A stretch of DNA of 64,000 nucleotides from an uncultured Gammaproteobacteria bacterium (GCA_903928015.1 CAIYPF010000043.1:1-64000), one strand, 5' to 3'. Shown: positions 45,057-54,943, counted from the stretch's first letter. The notes: generated by a model not told the origin, from the sequence alone. Translations and numbers: made by a program.

Positions 45057-45830
45057 TCAGAGCGGCCAATCGAAATCCATCGTGAGCGGTGCATGATCCG
45101 AGAACCGTACATCGCGAAACACCGATTCGCTCTGGACGCGCGCGGCAATGCCCGGGGTAGCGGCCATGTAGTCGAGGCGCCAACCGACGTTGTTCTCGCG
45201 GGCGCGCCCGCGATTCGACCACCATGTGTACTGGTCAGGCGCAGGGTTCACGACCCTGAACGCATCCACGTAGCCGACCGGGCCGAAGAGTTCGTCCAGC
45301 CAGGCCCGCTCCTCGGGCAGGAAGCCCGAGTTCTTGCGGTTACCACGCCAGTTACGCAGATCGATTTCCTTGTGGCAGATGTTCCAGTCGGCACAGATCA
45401 CCCACTCCCGCCCGCTCTCACGCAGTGCACGCAGGTGCGGCATGAGGCGGTCCATCATCTCGATCTTGCGAGCCTGGCGCTCCGGCCCCGAACTGCCCGA
45501 AGGCATGTACAGCGAGACCACCGACAAACCGGGGTAATCGGCCTGCAACCAGCGGGCCTCGCTGTCGACGGGCTCCCAGCCCAAGCCCTGCAGCAGCGCA
45601 TCCGGCTTCCGGCGCGAGTAAATGGCGGTGCCCGCGTAACCGGGGCGCTCCGCATCGAAGTAAGAGCAGTGGTATCCCTCCGGCCTGAAATGCCCGTCAT
45701 TCAGCTGGTCGTTCCGGGCGCGGGTCTCCTGGACGCAGACCACGTCGGCATTCTGCTGCGACAGCCAGCCGAAGAACCCCTTGTCGGCCGCCGATCGGAT
45801 GCCGTTGGCGTTGAAGGTGATGATCCTCAT
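45057..45830 (-). CDS. xthA: Exodeoxyribonuclease III
   Basis: A 257-residue AP endonuclease/3'-5' exonuclease for base-excision repair. It has 'MRIITFNANGIRSAADKGFF', the catalytic Glu in 'VVCVQETRARND', 'GYAGTAIYSR', 'WVICADWNICHKEIDLRN' and 'DYMAATPGI ... FSDHAPLTMDF'. The ATG at 45830 overlaps the preceding thioesterase stop (ATGA). A longer frame to 45947 has no similarity. Confidence 0.94.
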   Translation of the reverse strand: MRIITFNANGIRSAADKGFFGWLSQQNADVVCVQETRARNDQLNDGHFRPEGYHCSYFDAERPGYAGTAIYSRRKPDALLQGLGWEPVDSEARWLQADYPGLSVVSLYMPSGSSGPERQARKIEMMDRLMPHLRALRESGREWVICADWNICHKEIDLRNWRGNRKNSGFLPEERAWLDELFGPVGYVDAFRVVNPAPDQYTWWSNRGRARENNVGWRLDYMAATPGIAARVQSESVFRDVRFSDHAPLTMDFDWPL

Positions 45831-46234
45831 GGGCGTGCCATCACCATGAACGTGCCACTCGCCTTGAATTGCAGTGCATCGCCAAGAAAGACCTCTGATT
45901 CCGCGACCGCCGTGGTGCGGCCGAGGTGCAGCACCCGGGAGCGGCAACGCAGTGTGCCTTCGCGGGCGCCCTGCAGATAGCGGCAGCTCATCTCGGCGGT
46001 TACGGCGAAACGGTCTGGAGGCAGGCGGCCATAAATGGCAGCACCAAGGCCGGTATCTGCAAGGCTGGCGTACACGCCGCCGTGGACTACGCCAACGCTG
46101 TTCAGGAATTCGGGACGAATCTCCAGTTCGAGCTCGGCAGCGTCGCTACCTACTGACACGAAGCGTATGCCAAGGTGTTCGATGAAGGGGCTCGGGAACC
46201 TGCGCTCTGTGCGCCGGTCTGCGTCGGCGGACAT
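45827..46234 (-). CDS. Hotdog-fold thioesterase (PaaI-like)
   Basis: A 135-residue single hotdog-domain protein. 'NSVGVVHGGVYASLADTGLGAAI' is the signature helix with the catalytic Asp region, and 'VTAEMSCRYLQGAREG' is the following strand. It probably cleaves aryl- or acyl-CoA thioesters. The start at 46234 overlaps the tdh stop (TGATG); it is also coupled to xthA. Confidence 0.82.
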   Translation of the reverse strand: MSADADRRTERRFPSPFIEHLGIRFVSVGSDAAELELEIRPEFLNSVGVVHGGVYASLADTGLGAAIYGRLPPDRFAVTAEMSCRYLQGAREGTLRCRSRVLHLGRTTAVAESEVFLGDALQFKASGTFMVMARP

Positions 46235-47265
46235 CAGGCTGACTCCCAATCGAGGATGATCTTCCCGGACTGACCGGAGGCCATGGTCTCGAAACCTTCC
46301 TGGAAGCCGGAGAGCGGCAACCGGTGCGTGATCACAGGCTCCAGATCCAGGCCCGACTGTATGAGCCCGGCCATCCGGTACCAGGTCTCGAACATCTCGC
46401 GTCCGTAGATGCCCTTGACCGTGAGGCCCTTGAAGATGATCCGGCTCCAGTCGAGGCTCATCTCGGCGGGCGGGATCCCCAGCGCAGCAACGTGTCCGCC
46501 GTGATTCATGGTGTCGAGCATGGCGCGGAACGCGCTCGGCACGCCCGACATCTCAAGACCCACATCGAAACCTTCCGTCATGCCGAGCTCCGCCATGACG
46601 TCCTCGAGACTGCGCTCGTTGACGTTCACCGCGAGGGTCGCCCCCATGCGTCGCGCAAGGGCGAGTCTGTATTCGTTCACGTCGGTGATCACGATATGAC
46701 GCGCCCCGCAATGTCGGGCAACGGCCACCGCCATGATCCCGATGGGACCGGCGCCGGTGATGAGCACGTCCTCGGCAACGAGATCAAACGAAAGCGCGGT
46801 GTGCACCGCATTGCCGAAGGGATCGAAGATCGACGCGAGATCATCGCTTACCGCGGCGGGGAGCTTGAAGGCGTTGAACGCGGGAATCACCAGGTACTCG
46901 GCGAAGCAACCCTGGCGGTTCACTCCCACCCCGACCGTATTGCGACACAGGTGGCGTCGACCCGCACGGCAGTTACGGCAGTAGCCACAGGTGATATGCC
47001 CCTCACCGGTCACACGATCCCCGACCTTGAAACCTCCAACCTCCTGACCGACCTCTACGACCTCGCCTACGTATTCATGGCCAATCACCATCGGCACACG
47101 GATGGTGGCGCGCGACCATGCGTCCCAGTTGAAGATATGGGTGTCGGTGCCACAGATGGCGGTCTTGCGAATGCGGACCTTGATGTCGTTATGACCGGTC
47201 ACGGGTTCCGGCACATCCGTCATCCAGATGCCGGGTTCGGCCTTGAGCTTTGCGAGTGCCTTCAC
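46234..47265 (-). CDS. tdh: L-threonine 3-dehydrogenase
   Basis: A 343-residue zinc-dependent medium-chain dehydrogenase oxidising threonine to 2-amino-3-ketobutyrate. It has '[14 protein letters not shown]', the catalytic zinc Cys in '[13 protein letters not shown]', 'IGHEYVGEV', the structural zinc lobe '[15 protein letters not shown]' and the NAD loop 'GAGPIGIM'. Its usual operon partner kbl is not adjacent but 10 kb away at 57342-58562. Confidence 0.96.
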   Translation of the reverse strand: MKALAKLKAEPGIWMTDVPEPVTGHNDIKVRIRKTAICGTDTHIFNWDAWSRATIRVPMVIGHEYVGEVVEVGQEVGGFKVGDRVTGEGHITCGYCRNCRAGRRHLCRNTVGVGVNRQGCFAEYLVIPAFNAFKLPAAVSDDLASIFDPFGNAVHTALSFDLVAEDVLITGAGPIGIMAVAVARHCGARHIVITDVNEYRLALARRMGATLAVNVNERSLEDVMAELGMTEGFDVGLEMSGVPSAFRAMLDTMNHGGHVAALGIPPAEMSLDWSRIIFKGLTVKGIYGREMFETWYRMAGLIQSGLDLEPVITHRLPLSGFQEGFETMASGQSGKIILDWESA

Positions 47266-47340
47266 AGACGGCGCTCCGATCCTGAGGCGGGGTCGGCATG
47301 ATACCCGCAGAGGGCGTGCGCTTGCGCCCCCGGAAGTTCC

Positions 47341-49464
47341 TCAGATCCGACTGGCCAGATCGAATCCCGCGCGAATCGCGCCATCGATGTACCCAACGCC
47401 TGCGCAATCGCCGATTTCGTGGACCGGCACGCCGGTCGCGCGAAGTTGGTTGGCCGGGCCGGGGTTGGGCCCCGCTCCAGAGGTGAGGATCACCTGGTCT
47501 GCAGGGATACGACGCTCTTGCCCTGCGGCGTTGCCATAGACGAGTGAGCCGCTCTCGATGCGAAGAAGCCTGGCGGAAGTGAGCATCTGAACGCCCAGAC
47601 GCTTGCAGTCTGCGATGTTCCGCCAGCGCCGCACGAGCTTCAGTCCGGCGCCCAGCACAGGCCCTTCCTCGAGAATCGTCACTTTGCGCCCGCGCTCGGC
47701 AAGGAACTCCGCGAGCTCGATGGCAACGAGGCCACCACCGACCATCACGATCCTGTCCCCGAGCGGCATCCAGATCCGGGAAAGGGCCCGCATCCAGTCC
47801 GGACGGTCGAGGATGCCGAGGCATTTTCCTGCCCACATCAGCGCGCGCGTCACTGCGCCGGTGTTGCCACCCGCGCTACCGCCCTCGCCCGTCAGCATGC
47901 TGCGGAGGTCATCGCCGTCCAGCACGTGCGGGAGATCGATGCCTGACAGCGCGGCCCGGGTGCGCGACGCACCGACTGCAACCACAAGCTCGTCGGGCTG
48001 CTCGCGACGTACCAGCTCAGGTGTGAGTTCAGTGCCCAGGCGCACGTCGACGCCAAGGATGCTCATCTGTCCCGCCAGATAGCGCACTAGCCGGCCATTG
48101 GGCTCGTAGGAGGCCGCGCTGAAAAACGCTGTGCCGCCTAGGCGGGAGGCCTTCTCGCACAGGATGACCTTGTGCCCGCGCAGACTCGCTACACGCGCGG
48201 CTTCCATGCCGGCAGGACCACCGCCAGCGATCATGATGCGTTTACTGCGCGGCGCAGGTGACAGAACCGTCTCCCACTCTCGCCCGGTACGCGCGTTGAC
48301 GGCGCACTGGGTCGTGCCGTTTACAAAAATCTGGCTGATGCAGGTGTAGCAATAAATGCACGGGCGGACCTCAGCAGCGCGCCCTGTGGCGAGCTTTGCG
48401 GGCAGCTCGGGGTCGGCGAGGAGTTTGCGTGCCATGGTCACGAAATCGATGCTGCCGCGGCGGATGAGATCGTCGGCCAGTTCGGGTTCGATGCGGCCCG
48501 CCGTGATGACCGGTATGCCGACAGCCGCCTTGATACCGGCTGCATACGGTACGAAACCTGCGGGCGTGTGAACGGCATGCGCAACCGTAAAACTCTCACC
48601 TTTGGAAGCATCTGCGTAAGCACTGACGTGGATGGCATCGGCGCCGGCGGCCTCCGCAAGTTGCGCAGCGGAGCAGGCGTCTTCGTGCGTGATTCCACCC
48701 TCCGTCATGAACTCGATACCGTCGACGCGACACCACACGGGATAGTCATCACCGCAACGCGCCTTGATGGCCTTGATCACCTCGACCAGAAGCCGCGCGC
48801 GGTTCTCCAGCGATCCTCCCCAGCGGTCATCGCGGGTGTTCACCGAGGGATTGAGGAAGCTGTGAATCAGATAGCCGTGTCCTGCGTGCAATTCGACCGC
48901 ATCAATACCGGCGCGCTTGGCCCGGTCCGCTGCCATCGCGAATTCGGAAATCACCCAGGCAAGGTCCTCCTCCGTCGCGACCTGGTAACCCAATTTGGCC
49001 GCCGGCGAACTGTAGGGCGTGGACATGCGCTCCACTTCGTCAGGGAAGAGGTAAGGCCCCATGTCACCGTCTTTCATGACCGGCACCGAGGGCGTCAGCA
49101 GCGGACGACCGTCACGGATGTCGTTCATGGCTGTCAGGCCAGCGTGCTGCAACTGCACGGCGAGCCTCGCGCCGTGCGCGTGCACCTCGTCCGCGACTGC
49201 TTTCAGGCCAGGGATGAAGCGGTCGTCGCTGATCGCGACCTGACGGAAATTCGCCGAGCCCACGGGCCAGCTGATCGCAACAGACCCCATGATGAGCAGC
49301 GCCGCTCCGCCCTCTGCTCGCGCCGCGTAGTACTTGCGCAGACGCTCGCCGCAATAGCCCTCCGGATCGGCGGTATTCGACCCCATGGGGCTCATGAAGA
49401 TGCGGTTGCGCAGCGTCATGCCGCCGATGCGACCAGGCGAGAGCAGATGATCGAAACTGGACAT
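47341..49464 (-). CDS. Old-yellow-enzyme / 2,4-dienoyl-CoA reductase-type iron-sulfur flavoprotein
   Basis: A 707-residue protein of the FadH/BaiCD/BaiH type. The N-terminal FMN TIM-barrel has 'LRNRIFMSPMGSN', 'LAVQLQHAG', 'VELHAGHGYLIHSFLNP' and 'DRWGGSLENRARL'. A 4Fe-4S site follows with cysteines spaced C-x2-C-x2-C then C about 12 residues later ('CIYCYTC ... QCAVN'). The C-terminal FAD/NAD(P) domain has 'IAGGGPAGMEAARVA' and 'VMVGGGLVAIELAEFL'. It reduces conjugated enones or dienoyl thioesters. It is the first gene after tdh in the catabolic island. Confidence 0.88.
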   Translation of the reverse strand: MSSFDHLLSPGRIGGMTLRNRIFMSPMGSNTADPEGYCGERLRKYYAARAEGGAALLIMGSVAISWPVGSANFRQVAISDDRFIPGLKAVADEVHAHGARLAVQLQHAGLTAMNDIRDGRPLLTPSVPVMKDGDMGPYLFPDEVERMSTPYSSPAAKLGYQVATEEDLAWVISEFAMAADRAKRAGIDAVELHAGHGYLIHSFLNPSVNTRDDRWGGSLENRARLLVEVIKAIKARCGDDYPVWCRVDGIEFMTEGGITHEDACSAAQLAEAAGADAIHVSAYADASKGESFTVAHAVHTPAGFVPYAAGIKAAVGIPVITAGRIEPELADDLIRRGSIDFVTMARKLLADPELPAKLATGRAAEVRPCIYCYTCISQIFVNGTTQCAVNARTGREWETVLSPAPRSKRIMIAGGGPAGMEAARVASLRGHKVILCEKASRLGGTAFFSAASYEPNGRLVRYLAGQMSILGVDVRLGTELTPELVRREQPDELVVAVGASRTRAALSGIDLPHVLDGDDLRSMLTGEGGSAGGNTGAVTRALMWAGKCLGILDRPDWMRALSRIWMPLGDRIVMVGGGLVAIELAEFLAERGRKVTILEEGPVLGAGLKLVRRWRNIADCKRLGVQMLTSARLLRIESGSLVYGNAAGQERRIPADQVILTSGAGPNPGPANQLRATGVPVHEIGDCAGVGYIDGAIRAGFDLASRI

Positions 49465-49494
49465 CGTCCGGACTCCGCGCGGAAATGGAATGGG

Positions 49495-50244
49495 CTAGAG
49501 CAGTTGGCCGCCGTCGATGCCGAAACTGACACCGTTGACGTAGCGCGCCTCGGTAGAGGCGATGTACGCGACGGCAGCGGCGATCTCACCGGGCTCGGCC
49601 GCCTCGCAGAGCGGGAAGAGCCGCTGCACAAGGGCCGGATCGATACCGTCCGGAATGCTGTAGGTGGATGCCAGGCCTGTGTTGACGCCGCCCGGACAAA
49701 TCGCGTTCGCCCGCACGCCATCACCGGAGAACTCGACCGCGAGGGCGCGCATCAGGCTTGCCACCGCAGCCTTTGATGCGCCGTAGGCGCTCCAGTAGGC
49801 AGCACCGGCAATGGCCGATGCGGAGGAGATCGTCACGATGTTGCCGCGCGTTTTCTTCAGGTGCGGTATGGCGGCCTGGCACAGCACCATCACGCTGCCC
49901 ACGTTGATGCGGAACATCCGCTCCCAGTCGGAGAGCTTCAGATCAAGGAAGTGATCGGCGCGACAGGCGCCAGCGATGTTGCACAGGACATCGAGTTGCC
50001 CGAAGTGCTCCACGGTTCCCGCCACGAGACTCCGGCAGGACTCTTCATCCATGGCATCGAAGCGCAACGACTCGCAGCGAGCACCGCGGGAGCGCAGGAG
50101 TTCAGCGGTTTCGCGAACACCAGCCTCGTTGATGTCCGCGGCGAGGACGGTTGCGCCCTCCTCCGAAAGCCTGATCGCAGTCGCGCGGCCAATACCCGCC
50201 GCAGCGCCCGTCACGAGACATACCTTGCCGTCGAATCTTCTCAT
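49495..50244 (-). CDS. Short-chain dehydrogenase/reductase (SDR) 1
   Basis: A 249-residue classical SDR: cofactor loop 'VTGAAAGIGRATAI', acidic residue in 'LAADINEAG' (prefers NAD), 'NIAGA', catalytic Ser in 'TISSASAIAG', 'YGASK' with Tyr and Lys, and 'CPGGVNTGL'. GGAGGAG is right ahead of the ATG at 50244. The substrate is unknown, probably a hydroxyl/ketone of a cyclic intermediate. It precedes the OYE gene on the same strand. Confidence 0.87.
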   Translation of the reverse strand: MRRFDGKVCLVTGAAAGIGRATAIRLSEEGATVLAADINEAGVRETAELLRSRGARCESLRFDAMDEESCRSLVAGTVEHFGQLDVLCNIAGACRADHFLDLKLSDWERMFRINVGSVMVLCQAAIPHLKKTRGNIVTISSASAIAGAAYWSAYGASKAAVASLMRALAVEFSGDGVRANAICPGGVNTGLASTYSIPDGIDPALVQRLFPLCEAAEPGEIAAAVAYIASTEARYVNGVSFGIDGGQLL

Positions 50245-50273
50245 CGCTCCTCCGGGGTGCGCGCGTGGCGCAT

Positions 50274-51029
50274 TCATTTCGTGATCGAGTATCCGCCGTC
50301 CACCACCAGCGTGTGACCCGAGATGAAACTCGCGGCAGGGCTCGCGAGAAACATCACCGCGTCCGCGATCTCGCGAGCCTCACCCCAGCGCGCAAGCGGC
50401 GTCGCGTCGCAGACCAGCTTGTGGACGTCGGGGTTTTCGGCAAAGGGATTGGTCATGGGAGTCGGGACAGAGCCCGGCAGCACGGCATTGACCCGGATTC
50501 CCCTCGGCGCAAGCGACACGCAGAAACTGCGGGTGAGTTGGACAAGAGCGGCTTTCGCAGCTCCGTAACCGAAAAAATGCGGGCTGGCGAAGAGCGACAT
50601 CTCGGAGGCGATGTTCACCACCGCGGCCCCGCCCCGGAGACGGCTCTCCCCGAGTGATCCGCCAAGTGCTTGTGTCAGATGGAAGACCGCATTGAGGTTC
50701 ACATCCACGGCGGTATCGAAATCGTAGGGCGTGAAGGCGCCACCGGTGCCGCCGGCATTGTTCACCAGAATATCCAGACGTCCGGCCGCGGCCGCGACAG
50801 CCGCGATGTCCTCCCGATGGGCAAGCCGCAACTGGAAGTAACGCGCGTGTGAGGGGAGATCCTCGTAGCTATCCGCAGATTCGGCGCTGCCAGTGATCAG
50901 CACCTCCGCACCCGCGGCGCCGAAAGCTCTGGCGATCGCGGCACCTATGCCCCGCGTACCGCCCGTGACAAGCACCCTGAGCCCTGCGAAGTCGAAATGC
51001 GCTGCACCTGTGCCAGCCGGTCCGGTCAT
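50274..51029 (-). CDS. Short-chain dehydrogenase/reductase (SDR) 2
   Basis: A 251-residue classical SDR: 'VTGGTRGIGAAIARAFGAAGAEVLI', 'NNAGGTGGAF', Ser in 'NIASEMSLF', 'YGAAK' and the C-terminal 'SGHTLVVDGGYSITK'. It differs clearly from SDR 1, so the two are not a recent duplication. It lies 29 bases upstream of SDR 1 on the same strand. Confidence 0.86.
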   Translation of the reverse strand: MTGPAGTGAAHFDFAGLRVLVTGGTRGIGAAIARAFGAAGAEVLITGSAESADSYEDLPSHARYFQLRLAHREDIAAVAAAAGRLDILVNNAGGTGGAFTPYDFDTAVDVNLNAVFHLTQALGGSLGESRLRGGAAVVNIASEMSLFASPHFFGYGAAKAALVQLTRSFCVSLAPRGIRVNAVLPGSVPTPMTNPFAENPDVHKLVCDATPLARWGEAREIADAVMFLASPAASFISGHTLVVDGGYSITK

Positions 51030-51118
51030 GCCCGAATACCATCAGAGTGTGGACTCAGCTTAGCGAGCGGGTGCTGCAAAGGCCGTCATTCGATCGGGTG
51101 AACGCCACGCAGGTCGTT

Positions 51119-52147
51119 TCAGCCAGGAGCACCGATGGCGAGCATCACTTTGACGGACTCGGGACGACTCTGCATCGCAAAGGCCTCGCCAACGTCCTGA
51201 AGTGCGAAGCGGTGAGAGACCAGGCAGGAACGATCAATCCGGCCCGACACCATCAACTCGAGTGCCTCGACCAGTTCCTCGGGTGCATAGCCGTTGGAGC
51301 CCAGAATGGTCGGCTCCTTGTGGATCACGTAGTTGAAGTCGATCAGCATCCGCTCCTCGAATGCCCCGAAACAGATGATCCGGGCACCGCGCGTTGCCAC
51401 AAGCCTCAGCGCGGTTTCCAGCGGTGGAGGCCCCGCCATCTGTGCGATGTAGCCCGCACAATCGAACACGACCTGCACCTTCGCCGAGCGGCCGCGATAG
51501 TCGTTCTCTTCGCCACAGATGGCTGAGATCCGCGTGAACGGATCCTCATCGCGGGCATTCACCGCGTGCGTTGCTCCCACGGCCAGCGCGGCATCAAGAC
51601 GTGTCTGATGAACATCAATGGCGATCACGTGCGCCGGACGCAGCCCTTTCGCGCGGATGCACTGGATCACGCCTAGCCCGATGATTCCAGCACCGAACAC
51701 CACCACGTTCTCGTCGGCCGTGATCTCTGCCTTGCGCAACATCTGCAAGGCGTCGGCGAGAGGTTCGGTTGTCGCGGCTTCAACGAAGCCAAGTCCCTCC
51801 GGCACGCGCACAAGTTGGAACGGATTGACAGGTACCGTAACGAACTCCGCCATTCCCCCGCCCTGCCCTGTCACGCCGACCACGCGCTCACCCACTGACC
51901 AGCCCGTGACGCCGTCCCCGAGGGCTGCAATCCGCCCCGAGAACTCGTGCCCGGGCACCTGATAGCCCTCGGGCGTGGATCGGGAAAGCAGTTCCCTGTG
52001 AATGCCGTTCCGGTACATGTGGAGATCAGAGCCGCAGATGCCGCAGGCTTCCACGGCCACGAGCACCTCGCCTGCGGATGGGGCAGGTCTGGTGGCGTCG
52101 CTGCGGCACTCGATGTGCGAGGGCCCCAGAAAATCCGCAACACGCAT
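51119..52147 (-). CDS. Medium-chain alcohol dehydrogenase family protein lacking the structural zinc lobe
   Basis: A 342-residue MDR enzyme. Catalytic zinc ligands are in 'ACGICGSDLHMY' and 'VPGHEFSG', and the NAD loop is 'VFGAGIIGLGVIQ'. Where zinc ADHs carry four clustered cysteines, this protein has 'GVTGQGGGMAEFVTVPVNP', so the structural zinc is missing. Its substrate may be a secondary alcohol formed in the island's pathway. It is followed on the same strand by SDR 2 after 89 bases. Confidence 0.82.
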   Translation of the reverse strand: MRVADFLGPSHIECRSDATRPAPSAGEVLVAVEACGICGSDLHMYRNGIHRELLSRSTPEGYQVPGHEFSGRIAALGDGVTGWSVGERVVGVTGQGGGMAEFVTVPVNPFQLVRVPEGLGFVEAATTEPLADALQMLRKAEITADENVVVFGAGIIGLGVIQCIRAKGLRPAHVIAIDVHQTRLDAALAVGATHAVNARDEDPFTRISAICGEENDYRGRSAKVQVVFDCAGYIAQMAGPPPLETALRLVATRGARIICFGAFEERMLIDFNYVIHKEPTILGSNGYAPEELVEALELMVSGRIDRSCLVSHRFALQDVGEAFAMQSRPESVKVMLAIGAPG

Positions 52148-52156
52148 CCCGGGGAC

Positions 52157-52657
52157 TCAGCGCGGGCCGAGCCAGTCGGGCGCTTCGTGCCCGCCATGAC
52201 GCGGAAAACCCTGTGGAGCGCCGGTCATGCCGAGTATCGCGGCGTTACCAGACCACCAGACGGCGTTGCCGCTTCGCCGCGAGATGCGCCACCCCGCCGG
52301 GGTGCGACGCAGTTCATCGTTGTACCAAGCGCCGATCAGCAGCGAGGCATCCGGTGCGGCTGCGTTCATGATGTGCTGGGCCACCAGATAACTGCGCGCA
52401 TAGGCGACATCGCCCTCGAGCCGCAGCAACGGCGCATTCACGACGTGATGGGTGGCATCCAGGGCGCCGAGGCCTGCCGTGCATGCGGCCTGGTATCCCG
52501 CGAGATCCACCGTGCCAACCCCCGGGATGTCGATGCGCGCATCCGGCAGGAACACCTGCTCGAGCAAGTGGAGCGCGCGCGAATCGAGAGCGACGGGGTA
52601 AAGCAGCAGGACCTGCTGGATATCGTGGATGTCGGACAGTTCCTGCAGATTGGCCAT
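52157..52657 (-). CDS. SnoaL/NTF2-fold protein 1
   Basis: A 166-residue protein with the cone-shaped SnoaL/NTF2-like fold signature: N-terminal helices 'LSDIHDIQQVLLLYPVALDSRALHLLEQVFLPDARIDI' and the C-terminal strand 'WYNDELRRTPAGWRISRRSGNAVWW'. Family members are dehydratases, isomerases, cyclases or ring hydroxylase subunits. GGAG precedes the ATG. It is upstream of the MDR gene and divergent from the MFS gene. Confidence 0.75.
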   Translation of the reverse strand: MANLQELSDIHDIQQVLLLYPVALDSRALHLLEQVFLPDARIDIPGVGTVDLAGYQAACTAGLGALDATHHVVNAPLLRLEGDVAYARSYLVAQHIMNAAAPDASLLIGAWYNDELRRTPAGWRISRRSGNAVWWSGNAAILGMTGAPQGFPRHGGHEAPDWLGPR

Positions 52658-52816
52658 GGCGGGGATTCTCCTGGGATTTTCACGGAATCGGGGCGATCGT
52701 CTGCGCGCTATCGAACAACCGCATCACCCGATTGCATGAGCGCGAGCTACTACGCAGGCAGTGTACTCTGCGCAACGTGGCCCGCAGCCGCACACAATAA
52801 CGACAGGAGCTGATCG

Positions 52817-54058
52817 ATGGACATCCCGGCCAACACTGCGCAGGCGCCCAGGCCCCCTTCCGGCTTTCTCGGCTGGCGGATGATCGCTCTGGGATTCCTC
52901 GCGTCGAATCTGGCGATCGGCCTGACCTTCGGTACCTTCGGCGTGCTGATCAAGCCCGTCGCGGCGGAGCTCGGAGCGAGCCGCGGCATGGCATCTTTCG
53001 GGATCGCCCTGATCCTGCTGCTGATGGGTGTCGCGGGGCCGGCGCTGGGCGTGGCGTTCAGGCGTTTCCGTATCCGCAGCGTGATGATCACGGGCGCCGC
53101 GCTCATGGTCTGTGGATTCATGCTCGCGGCCCGGGCACAGAGTTTCAGCCTCTTTCTCCTCGGCTACAGCATCCTCGGAGGAGCAGGCTGCGCAATGCTC
53201 GGGATCATTCCCGCATCCACCCTGATGGCCAACTGGTTCGTCGCGCGCAGGGGAATGGCGCTGGGCCTCATAAACGTGCCGCTACTGGTGGCTGCTGCGC
53301 CGCCCGTCGCGGCGTGGCTGGTGGAATCTCACGACTGGCGCTTCGCGTTGACCGCGCAAGCAGCAGTGATCGTCCTGCTTCTGCCCCTGCTGTGGCTGGT
53401 CACAGACCGGCCGGAAGATGTGGGACAGGCGCCGCTCGGCGCGAGCGCCGGCGCGTGTGCACACGGGAGCGAGACTGTCGGGACGGGCTACGGACATCTC
53501 CTGCGCGACCGCTTCTTCTGGGGAATCCTGATCAGCGCCGGGCTCATCACGACCGGGGGCATCGTCATCGTCAGCCACCTGGTGCCCTTCGCCACGGATA
53601 GCGGAATTGCACCCACCAAGGCCGCAGCCCTTCTCAGCGTGAACGGTACCGCCTCGATGGTGGGGGCTTTGTTGTGCGGCGTGATCGCCGACCGGATCGG
53701 GGCACGCCTTACGGTGGGACTGATCGGCGCCGTGCTCGCCGTACTCTGGAGCCTACTGCTCACCTTCCCTCACTACGAGGTGATCGTCGCACTTCTGGTC
53801 GGCATAGGCCCGTGCTCCGGCGGCCTGCAACCCGCTTTCACCGCCCTGCTTGCAAACACCTTCGGACGCGAAGGCTTTGCCCCGGCGCTAGGGTTGGCGA
53901 CGCTGCTCATGCTTCCGTTCACGTTCTTCGCCGCACCGATGGCCGGAGCCATTTACGACGCCACCGGCTCCTACGACACCGCGTTCATGCTCGAGATCGG
54001 CGCCTTCTCGATCGCGGCCACGATCATGCTCGGGCTGTTCTCGCGCCGCCCGGGCTGA
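52817..54058 (+). CDS. MFS transporter
   Basis: A 413-residue protein with about twelve hydrophobic helices and a central loop near residues 200-220. The N-terminal half contains 'LASNLAIGLTFGTFGVLIKPVAAELGASRGMASFG', as in the monocarboxylate/OFA-like MFS families. AGGAG precedes the ATG. It probably takes up the island's substrate, a hydrophobic organic acid or similar. It is divergent from SnoaL 1 and convergent with LLM 1. Confidence 0.85.
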   Translation: MDIPANTAQAPRPPSGFLGWRMIALGFLASNLAIGLTFGTFGVLIKPVAAELGASRGMASFGIALILLLMGVAGPALGVAFRRFRIRSVMITGAALMVCGFMLAARAQSFSLFLLGYSILGGAGCAMLGIIPASTLMANWFVARRGMALGLINVPLLVAAAPPVAAWLVESHDWRFALTAQAAVIVLLLPLLWLVTDRPEDVGQAPLGASAGACAHGSETVGTGYGHLLRDRFFWGILISAGLITTGGIVIVSHLVPFATDSGIAPTKAAALLSVNGTASMVGALLCGVIADRIGARLTVGLIGAVLAVLWSLLLTFPHYEVIVALLVGIGPCSGGLQPAFTALLANTFGREGFAPALGLATLLMLPFTFFAAPMAGAIYDATGSYDTAFMLEIGAFSIAATIMLGLFSRRPG

Positions 54059-54073
54059 ATGCCTCGCTGGCGA

Positions 54074-54943
54074 TCAGAGCTTGGCGATGACGTCGTCGGC
54101 AAAGCGCTTGATGCCGTCGATCTTTTTCTCGACGGGCGAATGGAGCGTCACGCCGTAGTAAAGCCAGGGCATGGTCGAGACCACGGTGACGCCCATGTCG
54201 CGCATGGCGCGATAACCGGCGGCCCCGAAGGCGTCGCTGCAGCCGAAAGACAGAATCTCGAAAGCCTCGGCGCTGCGGCCTTCATCGGCGCGATAACCGC
54301 GGACCCGAGCGATCAGGGCCTCGAGTTCGGCGAGTGTGTGCAGATCGGCGATCCAGCCATCGTTGCGCGCAGCGCGCTTCAGCGCAGGCGTCGAGAAGCC
54401 TCCCACGTAGATCGGGATGGATTCCGACGGCGCAGGTCGCATCTTGAGCGGGGCGAAATCGTAGAACTCGCCGTGATGCTCTACCCAGTCCCCGGTCCAG
54501 AGCTTTTTCATCACATCGATCATCTCGTCTGCACGCGCTCCGCGCCGTGCGAATTCCTGACCGCCAGCCGCGAACTCTTCGGGCATCCAGCCCATGCCAA
54601 CACCGAGCCTCACACGGTTACCCGTGAACTCGGCGGCCGAGCCCATGATCTTGGCCACATGGAAAGGGTTGCGCGCAGGCAGCACATAGATGCTGGTGTA
54701 GAACCAGAGCTTGCGCGTGGCAGCGGCCATGGCGACGGAGGCAAGCCAGGGATCGGGGAAGGGGTCGTTGTCGGTGAAGCGCGGAACGCCGTCCTCGGTG
54801 TAGGGGTAAGGCACCGACAGCTCGCGCGGATAGATCAGGTGGTCCGGCAGCGTGATGGTGGAGAAGCCGTTTTCCTCCGCGGCCACGGCTATAGGCACGT
54901 AATCCGGCGTCTGGCTGAACGCGATCGAAATTCCGAACTGCAT
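54074..54943 (-). CDS. LLM-class (luciferase-like) flavin oxidoreductase 1
   Basis: A 289-residue TIM-barrel protein: 'QFGISIAFSQTPDYVPIAVAAEENGFSTITLPDHL', 'RVRLGVGMGWMPEEFAAGGQEFARRGARADEMI' and 'IPIYVGGFSTPALKRAAR'. It belongs to the subfamily often annotated as F420-dependent, but in a proteobacterium FMN is also possible. It is related to LLM 3 at 62434-63321 in its N-terminal block and its 'PYPY' motif. The start at 54943 has GGGAG upstream. Confidence 0.85.
   Translation of the reverse strand: MQFGISIAFSQTPDYVPIAVAAEENGFSTITLPDHLIYPRELSVPYPYTEDGVPRFTDNDPFPDPWLASVAMAAATRKLWFYTSIYVLPARNPFHVAKIMGSAAEFTGNRVRLGVGMGWMPEEFAAGGQEFARRGARADEMIDVMKKLWTGDWVEHHGEFYDFAPLKMRPAPSESIPIYVGGFSTPALKRAARNDGWIADLHTLAELEALIARVRGYRADEGRSAEAFEILSFGCSDAFGAAGYRAMRDMGVTVVSTMPWLYYGVTLHSPVEKKIDGIKRFADDVIAKL

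Noticed and set aside
47312-47329. Hairpin between the OYE gene and tdh (GGGCG...CGCCC)
   Set aside because: There is no T-run on either strand after the stem; ordinary GC-rich symmetry.
52723-52730. ATCACCCG as a separate operator in the SnoaL 1/MFS spacer
   Set aside because: Only one good half-site is present (the other half matches 4 of 8 bases), and the 8-mer is expected about twice by chance in 64 kb; kept only as a side note to the full palindrome.
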